Notes: generated from the sequence alone by a model not told the origin. DNA of 64,000 nt from Pseudoxanthomonas sp. PXM01 (GCF_014851815.1 NZ_JACVAJ010000001.1:1550001-1614000), one strand, 5' to 3'; shown: positions 8,928-18,634, counted from the stretch's first letter. Made by a program: numbers and translations.

Positions 8928-10727
8928 TCAGGGGGCGGTGAAGCTGCCCCGCACACTGACATTGGAGAACGCCGTCTTGCCGACCAGCGACACGTAGTAC
9001 GTGCCGGCCTGCGGGTTGGCGATGTTGATCACCTCGTTGTTGCCCGGCCGCACCGAACGGACGTCATAGCTCGTCGCGGTCGCGGCGCTGCCGAACTTCA
9101 CGTAGACATCGGCATTGCCACTGCCGCCGAAGCTGATGAACGACAGGTTCTTCGCACCCGCCGGCACCACCAGCGCGTACTGCACGACCGCGTCCTTGGC
9201 GCCGTTGTTGCCACCCACCGCGACGTTGTTCGCCAGCGGCGTCGCCGTCGGCGGTTCGCCACCACCAATCACAGCCTGCACGGCGGCCGCGGCATTGACG
9301 ATGCCTGCGCCGATCGGACGGTTCGCCGGCGGCGCCACGGGGAACGGACGCGCCGTCGCCTTCAGTGTGGCCAGCACCTGCGCCGGCGTCAGCGGCGTCT
9401 CCGCCACGCTCTGCATCAGCGCGACGACTGCGGCCACGTGCGGCGCCGCCATCGATGTGCCGCCCATGCCGAAGTAGGTCTCGGTGGTGGGCACGGTGGT
9501 GCCGGCATTACCCGCAGACCAGACGTAGCCGCCCGGGTTGCCGTCGACGCTGCCGCCACCGCCCGGTGCTGAGATGTCGATGCGCGTACCGTAGTTGGAA
9601 TACGAGGCGATGCCGCCGGTGATGCGCGTGGCACCGACGGTGATCACCCCCGTGCAGTTGCCCGGCGAATAGCCGTTGACGTTGCCGGCGTCGTTGCCGG
9701 CGGCGACGACCACGGTGCTGCCGTTGGCGATGGCGATGTTGAACGCGTTCTGTTCGACCGCGCTGCAGGCGCCGGAACCGCCGAGGCTGAGGTTGATGAC
9801 CTCGGCCGGATTGGCGTTGGCCGGCACGCCCGCCACGGTACCGCCGGACGCCCAGATCACCGCGTCGGAAATGTCGGAGGTGTAACCGCCGCAGCGGCCC
9901 AGCACGCGCGCCGGCACGACCTTGGCGTTGAACGCACCGCCCGCCATGCCCTTCGCATTGTTGCTGACTTCGGCGACGGTACCCGCCACATGCGTGCCAT
10001 GCCAGCTGCTGTCCTGCACCGGCGAGCCGGCATAGCATTCGCCCGCGACCGGATTCCAGTCGCCCTCGTCGCGCGGGTTCGCATCCCGCCCATCACCATC
10101 GCGCGACACGAACGTGTCGCTGATGAAGTCATAGCCCGGCAGGATATTGGCATCCATGTCGCTGTGTGCAGTGATGCCGGTATCCAGCACGGCGACGACC
10201 ACACCCGCGCCGGTCGCATCGTCCCACGCCGCCGGCAGGTTGATGCCGCCGACCGGATCCTTGAAGTGCCACTGATACTGGTTGTAATAGGTGTCGTTGG
10301 GCACCAGGCGCGCATAGCGCTTCGCATCCACTTCGACGAACTCGACCTCCGGATCGCTGGCCAGCTGCCGCAGCAGACTCTCCGCCTCCACGCGATCCAG
10401 CTTGCGCGAGGTCTGCACCAGTTCGGCACCGATGCCGAGGCGACGCAGCTTCGATGCGCTCACCACCCTGCCGTTGGACGGCCCGAGCGCGGCGCGCGAT
10501 ACCGCGCCCACCAGCGAGCGCTGCAACGTGGCGCTGTTGGCGCGCGCGGTGCTGCCGTCGCGGTACTTCACGATGAACCGGTCGTAGGTCTCGCCGTCGC
10601 GCAGCCCGGCAGTGCTGACATCGCCCGCCGACGCGGTCGCCGTGAAGGCTCCGAATGTGACTATTGCGGCGAGTGCAGCGACGAGGGGATGACGACGCGA
10701 AAGGCGGAAAGAGGATTTCTGATTCAC
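8928..10727 (-). CDS. Secreted subtilisin-family (S8) serine protease with PPC domain
   Basis: This is an extracellular serine endopeptidase. The 599-residue preproprotein has a Sec signal peptide (about residues 1-34, cut after ATASA), a propeptide (about 35-140), a peptidase S8 domain (about 165-485) and a C-terminal bacterial pre-peptidase (PPC) domain (about 495-599). The catalytic triad is complete: Asp182 (VLDTGI), His243 (HGTHVAGT) and Ser425 (GTSMAAPH), with oxyanion Asn345. The start is a GTG at 10727 with GGAGCAGG upstream; the in-frame codons above give no ATG. It is encoded just before xpsF on the same strand, and extracellular proteases of this type are known Xps substrates in Xanthomonas, so export by this machine is a reasonable inference. 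Confidence 0.93.
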   Translation of the reverse strand: MNQKSSFRLSRRHPLVAALAAIVTFGAFTATASAGDVSTAGLRDGETYDRFIVKYRDGSTARANSATLQRSLVGAVSRAALGPSNGRVVSASKLRRLGIGAELVQTSRKLDRVEAESLLRQLASDPEVEFVEVDAKRYARLVPNDTYYNQYQWHFKDPVGGINLPAAWDDATGAGVVVAVLDTGITAHSDMDANILPGYDFISDTFVSRDGDGRDANPRDEGDWNPVAGECYAGSPVQDSSWHGTHVAGTVAEVSNNAKGMAGGAFNAKVVPARVLGRCGGYTSDISDAVIWASGGTVAGVPANANPAEVINLSLGGSGACSAVEQNAFNIAIANGSTVVVAAGNDAGNVNGYSPGNCTGVITVGATRITGGIASYSNYGTRIDISAPGGGGSVDGNPGGYVWSAGNAGTTVPTTETYFGMGGTSMAAPHVAAVVALMQSVAETPLTPAQVLATLKATARPFPVAPPANRPIGAGIVNAAAAVQAVIGGGEPPTATPLANNVAVGGNNGAKDAVVQYALVVPAGAKNLSFISFGGSGNADVYVKFGSAATATSYDVRSVRPGNNEVINIANPQAGTYYVSLVGKTAFSNVSVRGSFTAP

Positions 10728-11329
10728 TTGACCTGCTCCATGTCTACAAGGATGAACGAACTGGGTAACCCGTTTACAACGTGACTACTCAACGACTTGC
10801 GACTTCCCTTTCAAGCGTGTCGTGCACGTACCCCTGTTTACCTGCCACGACACTCTTCACGCAGCGAATACATCCTCTACACACGGCCTACACGTGGCAT
10901 TAACGCCTTGTTTTCAGCTGTTTCGTCGCGTTGATCCGAACGTAGCAAATCTCTCGCAAATTGCACAACGCGGTTGTAGTGTTCGATCACACGGAGTTGT
11001 TGAGCGTCATCTCGGGATGAGGGGAAGGGGAATGCGGAGATCTTTCGCCAACGCGATTTCTTGTTTCGCTGTTTCACTTGCACGCGCTTCCATTGGCATC
11101 ACGCCTGCGTCACTTTCATCGCGCACACCGCGTCACATTCGCGGCCGGCCGCAGCACACCGCCCCTCGCTTCCTCGTCACGACCACCGCTTCGTGCAACG
11201 TGGCCATGCGTCTCCCCTGTCGCATGCCCGGTTGTCATTTCCCCTGACGTAGTCCGCCTCGAATTCCCGTGCCGACCGGCCCGGGCGCTGTCGTATTCCC
11301 CCGAAAACACAGAATGAAGGACGTGATCC
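10728..11329. other. 600-bp divergent intergenic region
   Basis: This spacer lies between the divergently oriented protease and adhesin genes. It is visibly richer in A+T than its surroundings. Short open frames in it have no recognisable product or ribosome site. The adhesin has an AAGGA ribosome site at 11317-11321. I could not find a convincing pair of sigma-70 boxes for either gene. The length suggests room for regulator binding. Confidence 0.5.
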
Positions 11330-14300
11330 ATGAACAGGATTTACAGCAAGGTGTGGAACCCTTCCCTTGGCATGCTGGTGGTGGCCTCGGAGTTCGCGCG
11401 TCGCGCGCACGGCGTGATGTCGTCCGGTGCGCGCGTGCGCGCGCGGCTCGGCGTGACGCTGCTGGTCTCGGCCCTGCTCGCCGGCGCGCCGTTCGGCGCA
11501 GCCCTGGCGCATGACAAGCAGAAGGGCCAGCCGCAGAACGACAAGCCGCAGATCGGAACGGGCCCCGCCTACTGCGTGGATGCGCGCGGCAACCCCATCA
11601 TTGACGGACGCCCCGGCGAGAACGCCGTGTCGTGCGGCGACAACGTCGACGCGTCCGGCCGCCACGCCGTCGCGGTCGGCTACAAGAGCATCGCCAACAA
11701 GGCGGGCGCCACCGCGGTGGGTGGTTACGCGGAAGCCAAGGGCGTGAATGCGACCGCCGTAGGCTACGACAGCAACGCGACCGCGCAGGGCGCGACGGCG
11801 CTGGGCAGCCAGAGCAACGCCACCGGCGCGAATGCGACCGCGGTCGGTACGCAGGCGAATGCGACCGGCGCCGGCGCCAGTGCCGTGGGAACGGGCAGCA
11901 GCGCGACGGGGGCCTATGCCGGCGCCTTCGGCAGTTCGTCCTCGGCGTCCGGTACGCAGTCGCTGGCCGCAGGTCACACCAGCACGGCCACCGGCATCGC
12001 AACCGTGGCGGTCGGCGGATTCGCCAATGCCTCGGGCAGTTTCGATACGGCGGTGGGCTATGGCTCCGATGCCAGCGGTGGCGACAGCACCGCACTCGGC
12101 TCGGGCTCCATCGCCTCCGGCTACAACAGCGTTGCCGTGGGTGGTTCGCTGCTCGGCTTCCTGCCGACCGAGGCGTCGGGTGACTTCTCGACCGCTGTTG
12201 GTGGCGGCGCATGGGCACCGGGCACGAATGCCACCGCCATCGGCAACCTGGCATCGGCGACCGCCGACAACAGCGTGGCACTCGGTGGCGATTCGGTCGC
12301 TGATCGCGAGGACACCGTTTCCGTCGGCAGCGCCGGCAGCGAACGACAGATCACCAATGTCGCCGCAGGCACGGAAGGCACCGATGCGGTGAATCTCGAT
12401 CAGTTGAACGCTGTTGCCGAAGCGTCGGAGAACGCAACGCGCTACTTCAAGGCCAACGGCGCGAACGACGGCTCGGATGACGCGGTCGCCAATGGCGACT
12501 ATGCCACGGCATCCGGCTCCGCCGCGCTGGCCGACGGCGTCGGTGCGACGGCAACGGGCTCCGGCGCGTTCGCCATCGCCAACGGCGCGACGGCGACTGG
12601 CTTCAACGCGACGGCGACCGGCGAAAACAGCGTCGCCAATGGCGCAGGCGCGCAGGCCTCCGGTGCCGGTTCGATCGCCTTGGGTGGCCAGCGCCAAGTG
12701 CTCGACGAGAACGGCGATCCAGTGCTGGATGAAGACGGCAACCCGGTCTATGCCAGCACCGAAGCCACGGCGGATGACGCCACAGCTGTCGGCGCAGGTG
12801 CAGTCGCCAGCGATGTGGGCGCAAGCGCAGTAGGCGCGGGTGCAACGGCATCCGGCGCCTACTCCTCGGCGGTGGGTACCGAAGCCTCTGCTTCCGGCAT
12901 CCAGTCAACGGCGGTCGGTTTCCGCAGCGATGCCGCGGACGATGCCGCAACCGCGATTGGCGGCTACAGCAGCGCGTCCAACTTCGGCGCATCGGCGTTC
13001 GGTTATGGCGCCGAGGCCAGCGGAAACAGCGCGACGGCCCTGGGCTTCGGTGCGGTCGCCAGCAACTACGACAGCACCGCGCTCGGATCGAACTCCATCG
13101 CCAGCGGCGACAACAGTGTCGCCGTCGGTGGTGCGTTCTTCGGCTTCCTGCCGACCGAGGCTTCCGGTGACTACTCTGTCGCCGTCGGTGGCGGTGCGTA
13201 CACGCCCGGCTTCAACTCGGTCGCACTGGGCAACCTCGCCACCGCAGAAGCCGACAACAGCGTCGCCATCGGTGGCGACTCGGTTGCCGATCGCGAAGAC
13301 ACCGTCTCGGTGGGTAGCGCCGGCAGCGAACGCCAGATCACCAATGTGGCGGCGGGAACCGAAGGCACCGATGCGGTAAACCTCGATCAGCTCAACGCGG
13401 TGGCCGAGGCCTCGGAAAACGCCACGCGCTACTTCAAGGCCAACGGCGAAGAGGATGGCACTGACGACGCAACGGCGAACGGCGACTACGCAACCGCGTC
13501 CGGCTCTGCCGCCGTGGCTGATGGCGTAGGCGCAACCGCCACGGGTTCGGGCGCGTTCGCACTGGCCGACGGCGCGACCGCCACCGGCTTCAACGCCACG
13601 GCCACCGGCGCGAACAGTGTCGCCAACGGCAGCAGCGCTGAGGCCACCGGCGACTCCAGCATCGCCATTGGCGGCCAGGTGGATGCCTTCGATGCCGATG
13701 GAAATCCGATCACCGTCAGCACCGTGGCCTCCGGCCTGGGCGCCACGGCGGTCGGCTCCGGCAGCCTGGCGTCGGGACTCGGCAGCTCCTCGTTCGGCGT
13801 CCTCAGCGAAGCGAGCGGCGAAGCGAGTTCCGCATTCGGTTACGGCAGCACGGCGACCGGTTCGTACGCATCCAGCTTCGGCCACGCCAGCGGCGCCACC
13901 GGCGACTACAGCGTCGCGGTCGGCGGACCGGCGGACCTGATTCCCGGCTTTGGCCTGCTCGTCTACACGCAGGCCAGCGGATTCAGTGCCGCCGCCTTCG
14001 GTTCCGGCGCGATCGCCGCGGGCGACTACAGCCTGGCGGCCGGCAGCCTGTCGGAAGCCTCGGGACTGGAAAGCACCGCGGCAGGCTTCTTCTCCTATGC
14101 GCCCGGCGACTACGCGACGGCGCTGGGTGCGGAATCGTGGGCCAGCGGCGACAACAGCACGGCGGTCGGTTTCTACAGCACCGCGCTGGGCGACAACAGC
14201 GTGGCGCTGGGTGCGAACTCCACCGCCGACCGCGACAACACGGTGTCGGTGGGCGACGTGGGCAGCGAACGCCAGATCACGAATGTCGCCGCCGGCACCG

Positions 14301-17300
14301 AAGGCACCGACGCGGTGAACCTGGACCAGCTCAACGCGGTGGCGGAGGCCTCGGAAAACGCGACGCGCTACTTCAAGGCCAATGGCGCCAATGACGGTAC
14401 GGACGACGCCACGGCGAACGGTGACTACGCGACCGCGTCCGGCTCGGCGGCGGTAGCCGATGGTGTCGGTGCAACGGCGACCGGCTCCGGCGCGTTCGCG
14501 ATCGCCAACGGTGCGACCGCGACCGGCTTCAACGCCACTGCCACCGGCGAGAACAGCGTCGCCAACGGTTCGGGTGCACAGGCATCGGGATCCGGTTCGG
14601 TTGCCATCGGCGGACAGCGCCAGCTGCTCGATGAGAACGGTGACCCGATCCTGGATGCCGACGGCAATCCGGTCTATGCCAGCACGGAAGCCACGGCGGA
14701 TGATGCGACGGCACTGGGCGCAGGGGCGGTCGCCGGCGAAGTCGGCGCCAGTGCGGTGGGCGCGGGTGCGAATGCCTCCGGCGCCTACTCCTCCGCCATC
14801 GGCACCGAAGCATCGGCATCGGGCACGCAGGCCACGGCCGTCGGCTTCCGCAGCGATGCCTCCGACGATGCCGCCACCGCCATCGGTGGCTACAGCAGCG
14901 CATCGAACTTCGGCGCATCGGCGTTCGGCTATGGTGCCGAGGCCAGCGGCAACAGCGCCACGGCCCTGGGCTTCGGCGCCGTCGCCAGCAACTTCGACAG
15001 CACCGCGCTGGGCTCCAACGCCATCGCCAGTGGCGACAACAGTGTGGCGGTCGGTGGTGCGTTCTTCGGCTTCCTGCCCACCGAGGCCTCCGGCGACTAT
15101 TCGGTTGCCGTGGGTGGCGGTGCTTATACGCCGGGCTTCAATTCGGTCGCACTCGGCAACCTCGCCACGGCCGAAGCCGACAACAGCGTGGCCATCGGTG
15201 GCGACTCGGTCGCGGATCGCGAGGACACGGTGTCCGTCGGCAGCGCCGGCGGCGAGCGCCAGATCACCAACGTCGCCGCGGGCACCGAGGGCACGGATGC
15301 GGTGAACCTGGATCAGCTCAACGCCGTTGCCGAAGCATCGGAGAACGCCACACGCTACTTCAAGGCCAACGGCGAAGGCGACGGCAGCGACGATGCCGCC
15401 GCCAATGGCGACTACGCCACGGCCTCCGGCTCTGCCGCACTCGCCGATGGCGTCGGTGCGACGGCGACCGGTTCCGGCGCGTTCGCTCTCGCGGATGGCG
15501 CGACCGCCACCGGCTTCAATGCCACGGCTACCGGCAGCAACAGTGTGGCCAACGGCGCAGGGGCGCAGGCGGTCGGCGCGGGCTCGGTCGCGGTAGGCGG
15601 GCAGCGCCAGCTCTTCGACGAGAACGGCGATCCGTTGCTCGATGCCGACGGCAACCCGATCTACGCGAGCACCGAGGCGACGGCGGACGACGCCACTGCG
15701 CTCGGCGCTGGCGCCATCGCCGGCGAGGTCGGTGCGAGTGCTGTCGGTGCGGGCGCGAATGCGTCCGGCGCCTACGCCACCGCGTTGGGTACCGAAGCCT
15801 CCGCATCGGAGACGCAATCCACCGCGGTCGGCTTCCGCAGCAGTGCGGGTGGGCTGGCGTCCACCACGGTCGGCGGCTACAGCAGCGCCGGCGGCGACTT
15901 CGCTTCGGCGTTCGGCTATGGCGCCGATGCGGCGGGCGGCGGCGCGACCGCGGTAGGCGAAGGCGCGAGTGCCGGCGGCGACGAAAGCACGGCCGTCGGC
16001 GGCACCACGTTCTTCGGCCTGATCAACACGCGCGCCAGCGGCACGGGCGGCTCGGCGTTCGGCAACGGCGCGTGGGCCACCGGCGAGTACAGCACCGCGC
16101 TCGGCCACAACAGCTACGCCGATGGCGACGACAGCGTGGCGGTGGGCGTGAATTCGGTGGCGGGGGCGACGAACAGCGTCGCGATCGGTGCGAACTCGTG
16201 GAACGACCGCGATGACACCGTGTCGGTCGGCGACGTGGGGGCGGAACGGCAGATCACCAACGTCGCGGCCGGCACCGAAGGCACGGATGCGGTGAACCTC
16301 GACCAGTTGAATGCGATCGCCAACGCCTCGGAAAACGCCACGCGCTACTTCAGGGCGAACGGTGAAGGCGACGGCAGCGACGATGCCACCGCCAACGGCG
16401 ACTATGCGACGGCCTCCGGTTCGGCCGCCCTCGCCGACGGCGTCGGCGCCACCGCCACCGGCTCCGGAGCGTTCGCGCTGGCGGATGGCGCGACGGCGAG
16501 CGGCTTCAACGCCACCGCGAGCGGCACCAACAGCGTCGCCAGCGGCAGCGGCGCGCAGGCGGGCGGCGCAGGATCGGTCGCGGTCGGCGGGCAGCGGCAG
16601 CTGTTCGACGAGGACGGCAATCCGCTGCTGGATGCCGACGGCAACCCGGTCTACGCCAGTACCGAAGCGACGGCGGACGATGCCACCGCGCTCGGTGCCG
16701 GTGCGGTCGCCAGCGATACCGGTGCGACGGCGACGGGTGCGGGTGCCACGGCATCCGGTGCCTACGCCACCGCCGCCGGCACCGAGAGTTCGGCGTCCGG
16801 ATTGCAGGCCACGGCCACCGGCTTCCGCAGCGACGCCTCCGGCGACGGCTCGGCGGCGATCGGCAGCTACAGCAACGCATCCGCCTTCGCGGCGTCGGCG
16901 TTCGGCTACGGCGCGGAAGCGTCGCAGGAGAGCGCGACGGCACTGGGCTTCGGTGCCGTGGCGAGCAACTACGACAGCACGGCGCTGGGCTCGAATGCCA
17001 TCGCCAGCGGCGACAACAGCGTGGCGGTCGGTGGTGCGTTCTTCGGTTTCCTCCCGACCGAAGCCTCCGGCGACTACTCGGTTGCGGTCGGTGGTGGCGC
17101 GTATACGCCGGGCGTCAACTCGGTCGCGGTCGGCAACCTCGCCACCGCCGAAGCCGACAACAGCGTCGCCATCGGCGGCGACTCGGTCGCCGACCGCGAG
17201 GACACCGTCTCGGTGGGCAGCGCCGGCAGCGAACGCCAGGTCACCAATGTCGCGGCCGGCACGCAGGCCACCGACGCGGTGAACCTGTCGCAGCTGAGCT

Positions 17301-18118
17301 CCGTCGCCAGTGCACTGGGCGGCGGCGCCGGCTTCTCTGGCGGCGTGTTCATCGCGCCGAGCTACACGATCCAGGGCACGTCGTACAACAACGTGGGCGC
17401 GGCGTTCACCGCCGTCGATGCCAAGCTCAACGAACTGTACGGCATGTACAGCGGATCGGGCAGCAGCACGACGACATCGACCGCGTCCGCCGACACCGCG
17501 CCACCTGCACAGGCCAGCCAGGGCCAGGTCGCCGGCGAGACGGCATCGGGCACGAGCAGCGGCGGCAACGCATCGTCGCCGACACGTGGCACGGCCACGA
17601 CCACCACGGAGGCCGCCGGCAGCGGTGCCGTGGCCAGTGGCCAGCCCGCGGTCGCGGCACCGACCGATGCCACCGCAGCCACCGACGTTCCCGCCGCGGC
17701 CGCGTCCTACGCCGATGCGGGCGACGCCAACACGCTCAGCAGCGCACAGTCCTACACCGACCAGTCCTCGGCGAGCACGCTGGCCAGCGCGAAGGCCTAC
17801 GCGGACTTCCAGGTCAAGGCGCTGGAGGACGACTTCAACGCCTTCCGCGGTGACGTCGACCGTCGCTTCTCCGAGCAGGACCGTCGGCTCGACCGGATGG
17901 GCGCGATGAGTTCGGCGATGCTGAACATGGCGATCAACGCCGCCGGCAGCCGCAGTCCGCGTGGACGGGTCGCCGTGGGTGCGGGGTGGCAAAACGGCGA
18001 GAACGCGCTGTCGGTCGGCTACTCGAAGCCGATCGGCGAGCGCGCCTCGTTCAGCATCGGCGGTGCGTTCAGCGGTGACGAGAAGTCGGCCGGCGTCGGC
18101 TTCGGTATCGATCTGTAA
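11330..18118 (+). CDS. Giant trimeric autotransporter adhesin (YadA/XadA type, T5cSS)
   Basis: This 2262-residue surface adhesin carries an extended signal peptide (MNRIYSKVWNPSLG, ESPR type) with likely cleavage after Ala60. The passenger is made of YadA-like head repeats (about 14 residues each, with pairs such as ATAVG or NSVAVGG) arranged in large units. Each unit ends in a neck with the motif ERQITNVAAGTEGTDAVNL. Six necks begin at residues 328, 657, 969, 1299, 1629 and 1958. After the last neck come a Ser/Thr/Ala/Pro-rich stretch (about 2040-2125), a coiled-coil stalk (about 2125-2185) and a C-terminal YadA membrane anchor (about 2190-2262) that would trimerise into a 12-strand beta barrel. 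Ribosome site AAGGA is 8 bp before the ATG. A strong hairpin terminator follows. It exports itself with BAM help and does not need the neighbouring type II system. Confidence 0.95.
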   Translation: MNRIYSKVWNPSLGMLVVASEFARRAHGVMSSGARVRARLGVTLLVSALLAGAPFGAALAHDKQKGQPQNDKPQIGTGPAYCVDARGNPIIDGRPGENAVSCGDNVDASGRHAVAVGYKSIANKAGATAVGGYAEAKGVNATAVGYDSNATAQGATALGSQSNATGANATAVGTQANATGAGASAVGTGSSATGAYAGAFGSSSSASGTQSLAAGHTSTATGIATVAVGGFANASGSFDTAVGYGSDASGGDSTALGSGSIASGYNSVAVGGSLLGFLPTEASGDFSTAVGGGAWAPGTNATAIGNLASATADNSVALGGDSVADREDTVSVGSAGSERQITNVAAGTEGTDAVNLDQLNAVAEASENATRYFKANGANDGSDDAVANGDYATASGSAALADGVGATATGSGAFAIANGATATGFNATATGENSVANGAGAQASGAGSIALGGQRQVLDENGDPVLDEDGNPVYASTEATADDATAVGAGAVASDVGASAVGAGATASGAYSSAVGTEASASGIQSTAVGFRSDAADDAATAIGGYSSASNFGASAFGYGAEASGNSATALGFGAVASNYDSTALGSNSIASGDNSVAVGGAFFGFLPTEASGDYSVAVGGGAYTPGFNSVALGNLATAEADNSVAIGGDSVADREDTVSVGSAGSERQITNVAAGTEGTDAVNLDQLNAVAEASENATRYFKANGEEDGTDDATANGDYATASGSAAVADGVGATATGSGAFALADGATATGFNATATGANSVANGSSAEATGDSSIAIGGQVDAFDADGNPITVSTVASGLGATAVGSGSLASGLGSSSFGVLSEASGEASSAFGYGSTATGSYASSFGHASGATGDYSVAVGGPADLIPGFGLLVYTQASGFSAAAFGSGAIAAGDYSLAAGSLSEASGLESTAAGFFSYAPGDYATALGAESWASGDNSTAVGFYSTALGDNSVALGANSTADRDNTVSVGDVGSERQITNVAAGTEGTDAVNLDQLNAVAEASENATRYFKANGANDGTDDATANGDYATASGSAAVADGVGATATGSGAFAIANGATATGFNATATGENSVANGSGAQASGSGSVAIGGQRQLLDENGDPILDADGNPVYASTEATADDATALGAGAVAGEVGASAVGAGANASGAYSSAIGTEASASGTQATAVGFRSDASDDAATAIGGYSSASNFGASAFGYGAEASGNSATALGFGAVASNFDSTALGSNAIASGDNSVAVGGAFFGFLPTEASGDYSVAVGGGAYTPGFNSVALGNLATAEADNSVAIGGDSVADREDTVSVGSAGGERQITNVAAGTEGTDAVNLDQLNAVAEASENATRYFKANGEGDGSDDAAANGDYATASGSAALADGVGATATGSGAFALADGATATGFNATATGSNSVANGAGAQAVGAGSVAVGGQRQLFDENGDPLLDADGNPIYASTEATADDATALGAGAIAGEVGASAVGAGANASGAYATALGTEASASETQSTAVGFRSSAGGLASTTVGGYSSAGGDFASAFGYGADAAGGGATAVGEGASAGGDESTAVGGTTFFGLINTRASGTGGSAFGNGAWATGEYSTALGHNSYADGDDSVAVGVNSVAGATNSVAIGANSWNDRDDTVSVGDVGAERQITNVAAGTEGTDAVNLDQLNAIANASENATRYFRANGEGDGSDDATANGDYATASGSAALADGVGATATGSGAFALADGATASGFNATASGTNSVASGSGAQAGGAGSVAVGGQRQLFDEDGNPLLDADGNPVYASTEATADDATALGAGAVASDTGATATGAGATASGAYATAAGTESSASGLQATATGFRSDASGDGSAAIGSYSNASAFAASAFGYGAEASQESATALGFGAVASNYDSTALGSNAIASGDNSVAVGGAFFGFLPTEASGDYSVAVGGGAYTPGVNSVAVGNLATAEADNSVAIGGDSVADREDTVSVGSAGSERQVTNVAAGTQATDAVNLSQLSSVASALGGGAGFSGGVFIAPSYTIQGTSYNNVGAAFTAVDAKLNELYGMYSGSGSSTTTSTASADTAPPAQASQGQVAGETASGTSSGGNASSPTRGTATTTTEAAGSGAVASGQPAVAAPTDATAATDVPAAAASYADAGDANTLSSAQSYTDQSSASTLASAKAYADFQVKALEDDFNAFRGDVDRRFSEQDRRLDRMGAMSSAMLNMAINAAGSRSPRGRVAVGAGWQNGENALSVGYSKPIGERASFSIGGAFSGDEKSAGVGFGIDL
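12311..17260 (+). repeat. Tandem head-neck repeat units of about 990 bp inside the adhesin
   Basis: The neck-encoding DNA starts at 12311, 13298, 14234, 15224, 16214 and 17201, giving unit lengths of 987, 936, 990, 990 and 987 bp, all multiples of three. The encoded proteins are nearly identical in the necks and the GGAFFGFLPTEASGDY parts, while the DNA differs at many third codon positions. The third unit (to 14234) is the shortest and most divergent. Confidence 0.92.
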
Positions 18119-18137
18119 GTCATCTGTCGCAATGAAG

Positions 18138-18170
18138 AAGGGCCCGGCAATGCCGGGCCCTTTCTTTTTT
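18138..18170 (+). terminator. Rho-independent terminator of the adhesin gene
   Basis: A stem AAGGGCCCGGC / GCCGGGCCCTT with a 3-nt loop is followed by a T-rich run (TTTCTTTTTT at 18161-18170). It lies 20 bp after the adhesin stop. It could act weakly on the converging minus-strand gene too, since the other side is also partly T rich in that direction. Confidence 0.9.
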
Positions 18171-18184
18171 GGGAACGCCGGTCG

Positions 18185-18634
18185 TCAGTCGCAGGCCATG
18201 CGGCCCGCGGGCAGCACGCGCGGATTGCCCATCGCGAAATGCGTCACCGGCCGCTCCCACATCTCGAACGACGAGATGCCCGGCGTGACGCCGCAACTGC
18301 TGGTGTAGGTGAAGGTCTCGCCGTCCGTCGACACGTACAGTTCGAACTTGATCGACACCGGCAGCGTGCTGCTGACCATCAGCGTGGTCTGGATGGCGTC
18401 GCCACTGCGCGCCGCCCGCAGGTTGCCCGGTCCGTCACCCGCGGGCGCGGATGCGGAGACCTTGCCGTCCACGACCTCGACCTGCAGCGCGAGCGACGGC
18501 GAGGCCGTGCCGATCGCGAACCCCGCTGGCAGTTCGCCACGCGCCAGCGTCTTCGGCGCGGGCTTGGCCGCCGACGCGATGGCCGGCATCGCACACATCG
18601 CCGCCATCAGGCACCCCGCCAGCATCCTGTTCAT
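18185..18634 (-). CDS. Exported protein of unknown function, downstream of xpsE
   Basis: I do not recognise this family. The 149-residue product has a Sec signal peptide (about residues 1-22, MNRMLAGCLMAAMCAMPAIASA; cut after ASA). The mature part looks like a small beta-rich domain, with two cysteines (in SSCGVTPG and at the penultimate residue) that could form a disulfide. It begins 4 bp after the stop of xpsE, so the two genes are almost surely in one transcript. That makes a link to type II secretion possible, either as a periplasmic helper or as a cargo, but this is inference. It converges on the adhesin gene. Confidence 0.7.
   Translation of the reverse strand: MNRMLAGCLMAAMCAMPAIASAAKPAPKTLARGELPAGFAIGTASPSLALQVEVVDGKVSASAPAGDGPGNLRAARSGDAIQTTLMVSSTLPVSIKFELYVSTDGETFTYTSSCGVTPGISSFEMWERPVTHFAMGNPRVLPAGRMACD

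Noticed and set aside
10822..11317. Small frames in the spacer between protease and adhesin
   Set aside because: They lack ribosome sites and recognisable content and overlap one another on both strands.
12311..17260. CRISPR-like regularly spaced repeats
   Set aside because: The repeats are long, coding and in frame within one adhesin gene; there are no short identical repeats with unique spacers and no cas genes.
12905..17992. A 1695-codon open frame antisense to the adhesin
   Set aside because: It mirrors the repeat units and is an effect of the GC-rich codon bias of the repeats. There is no signal, domain or ribosome site, and the protein would be an Arg/Gly/Ala-rich nonsense sequence.
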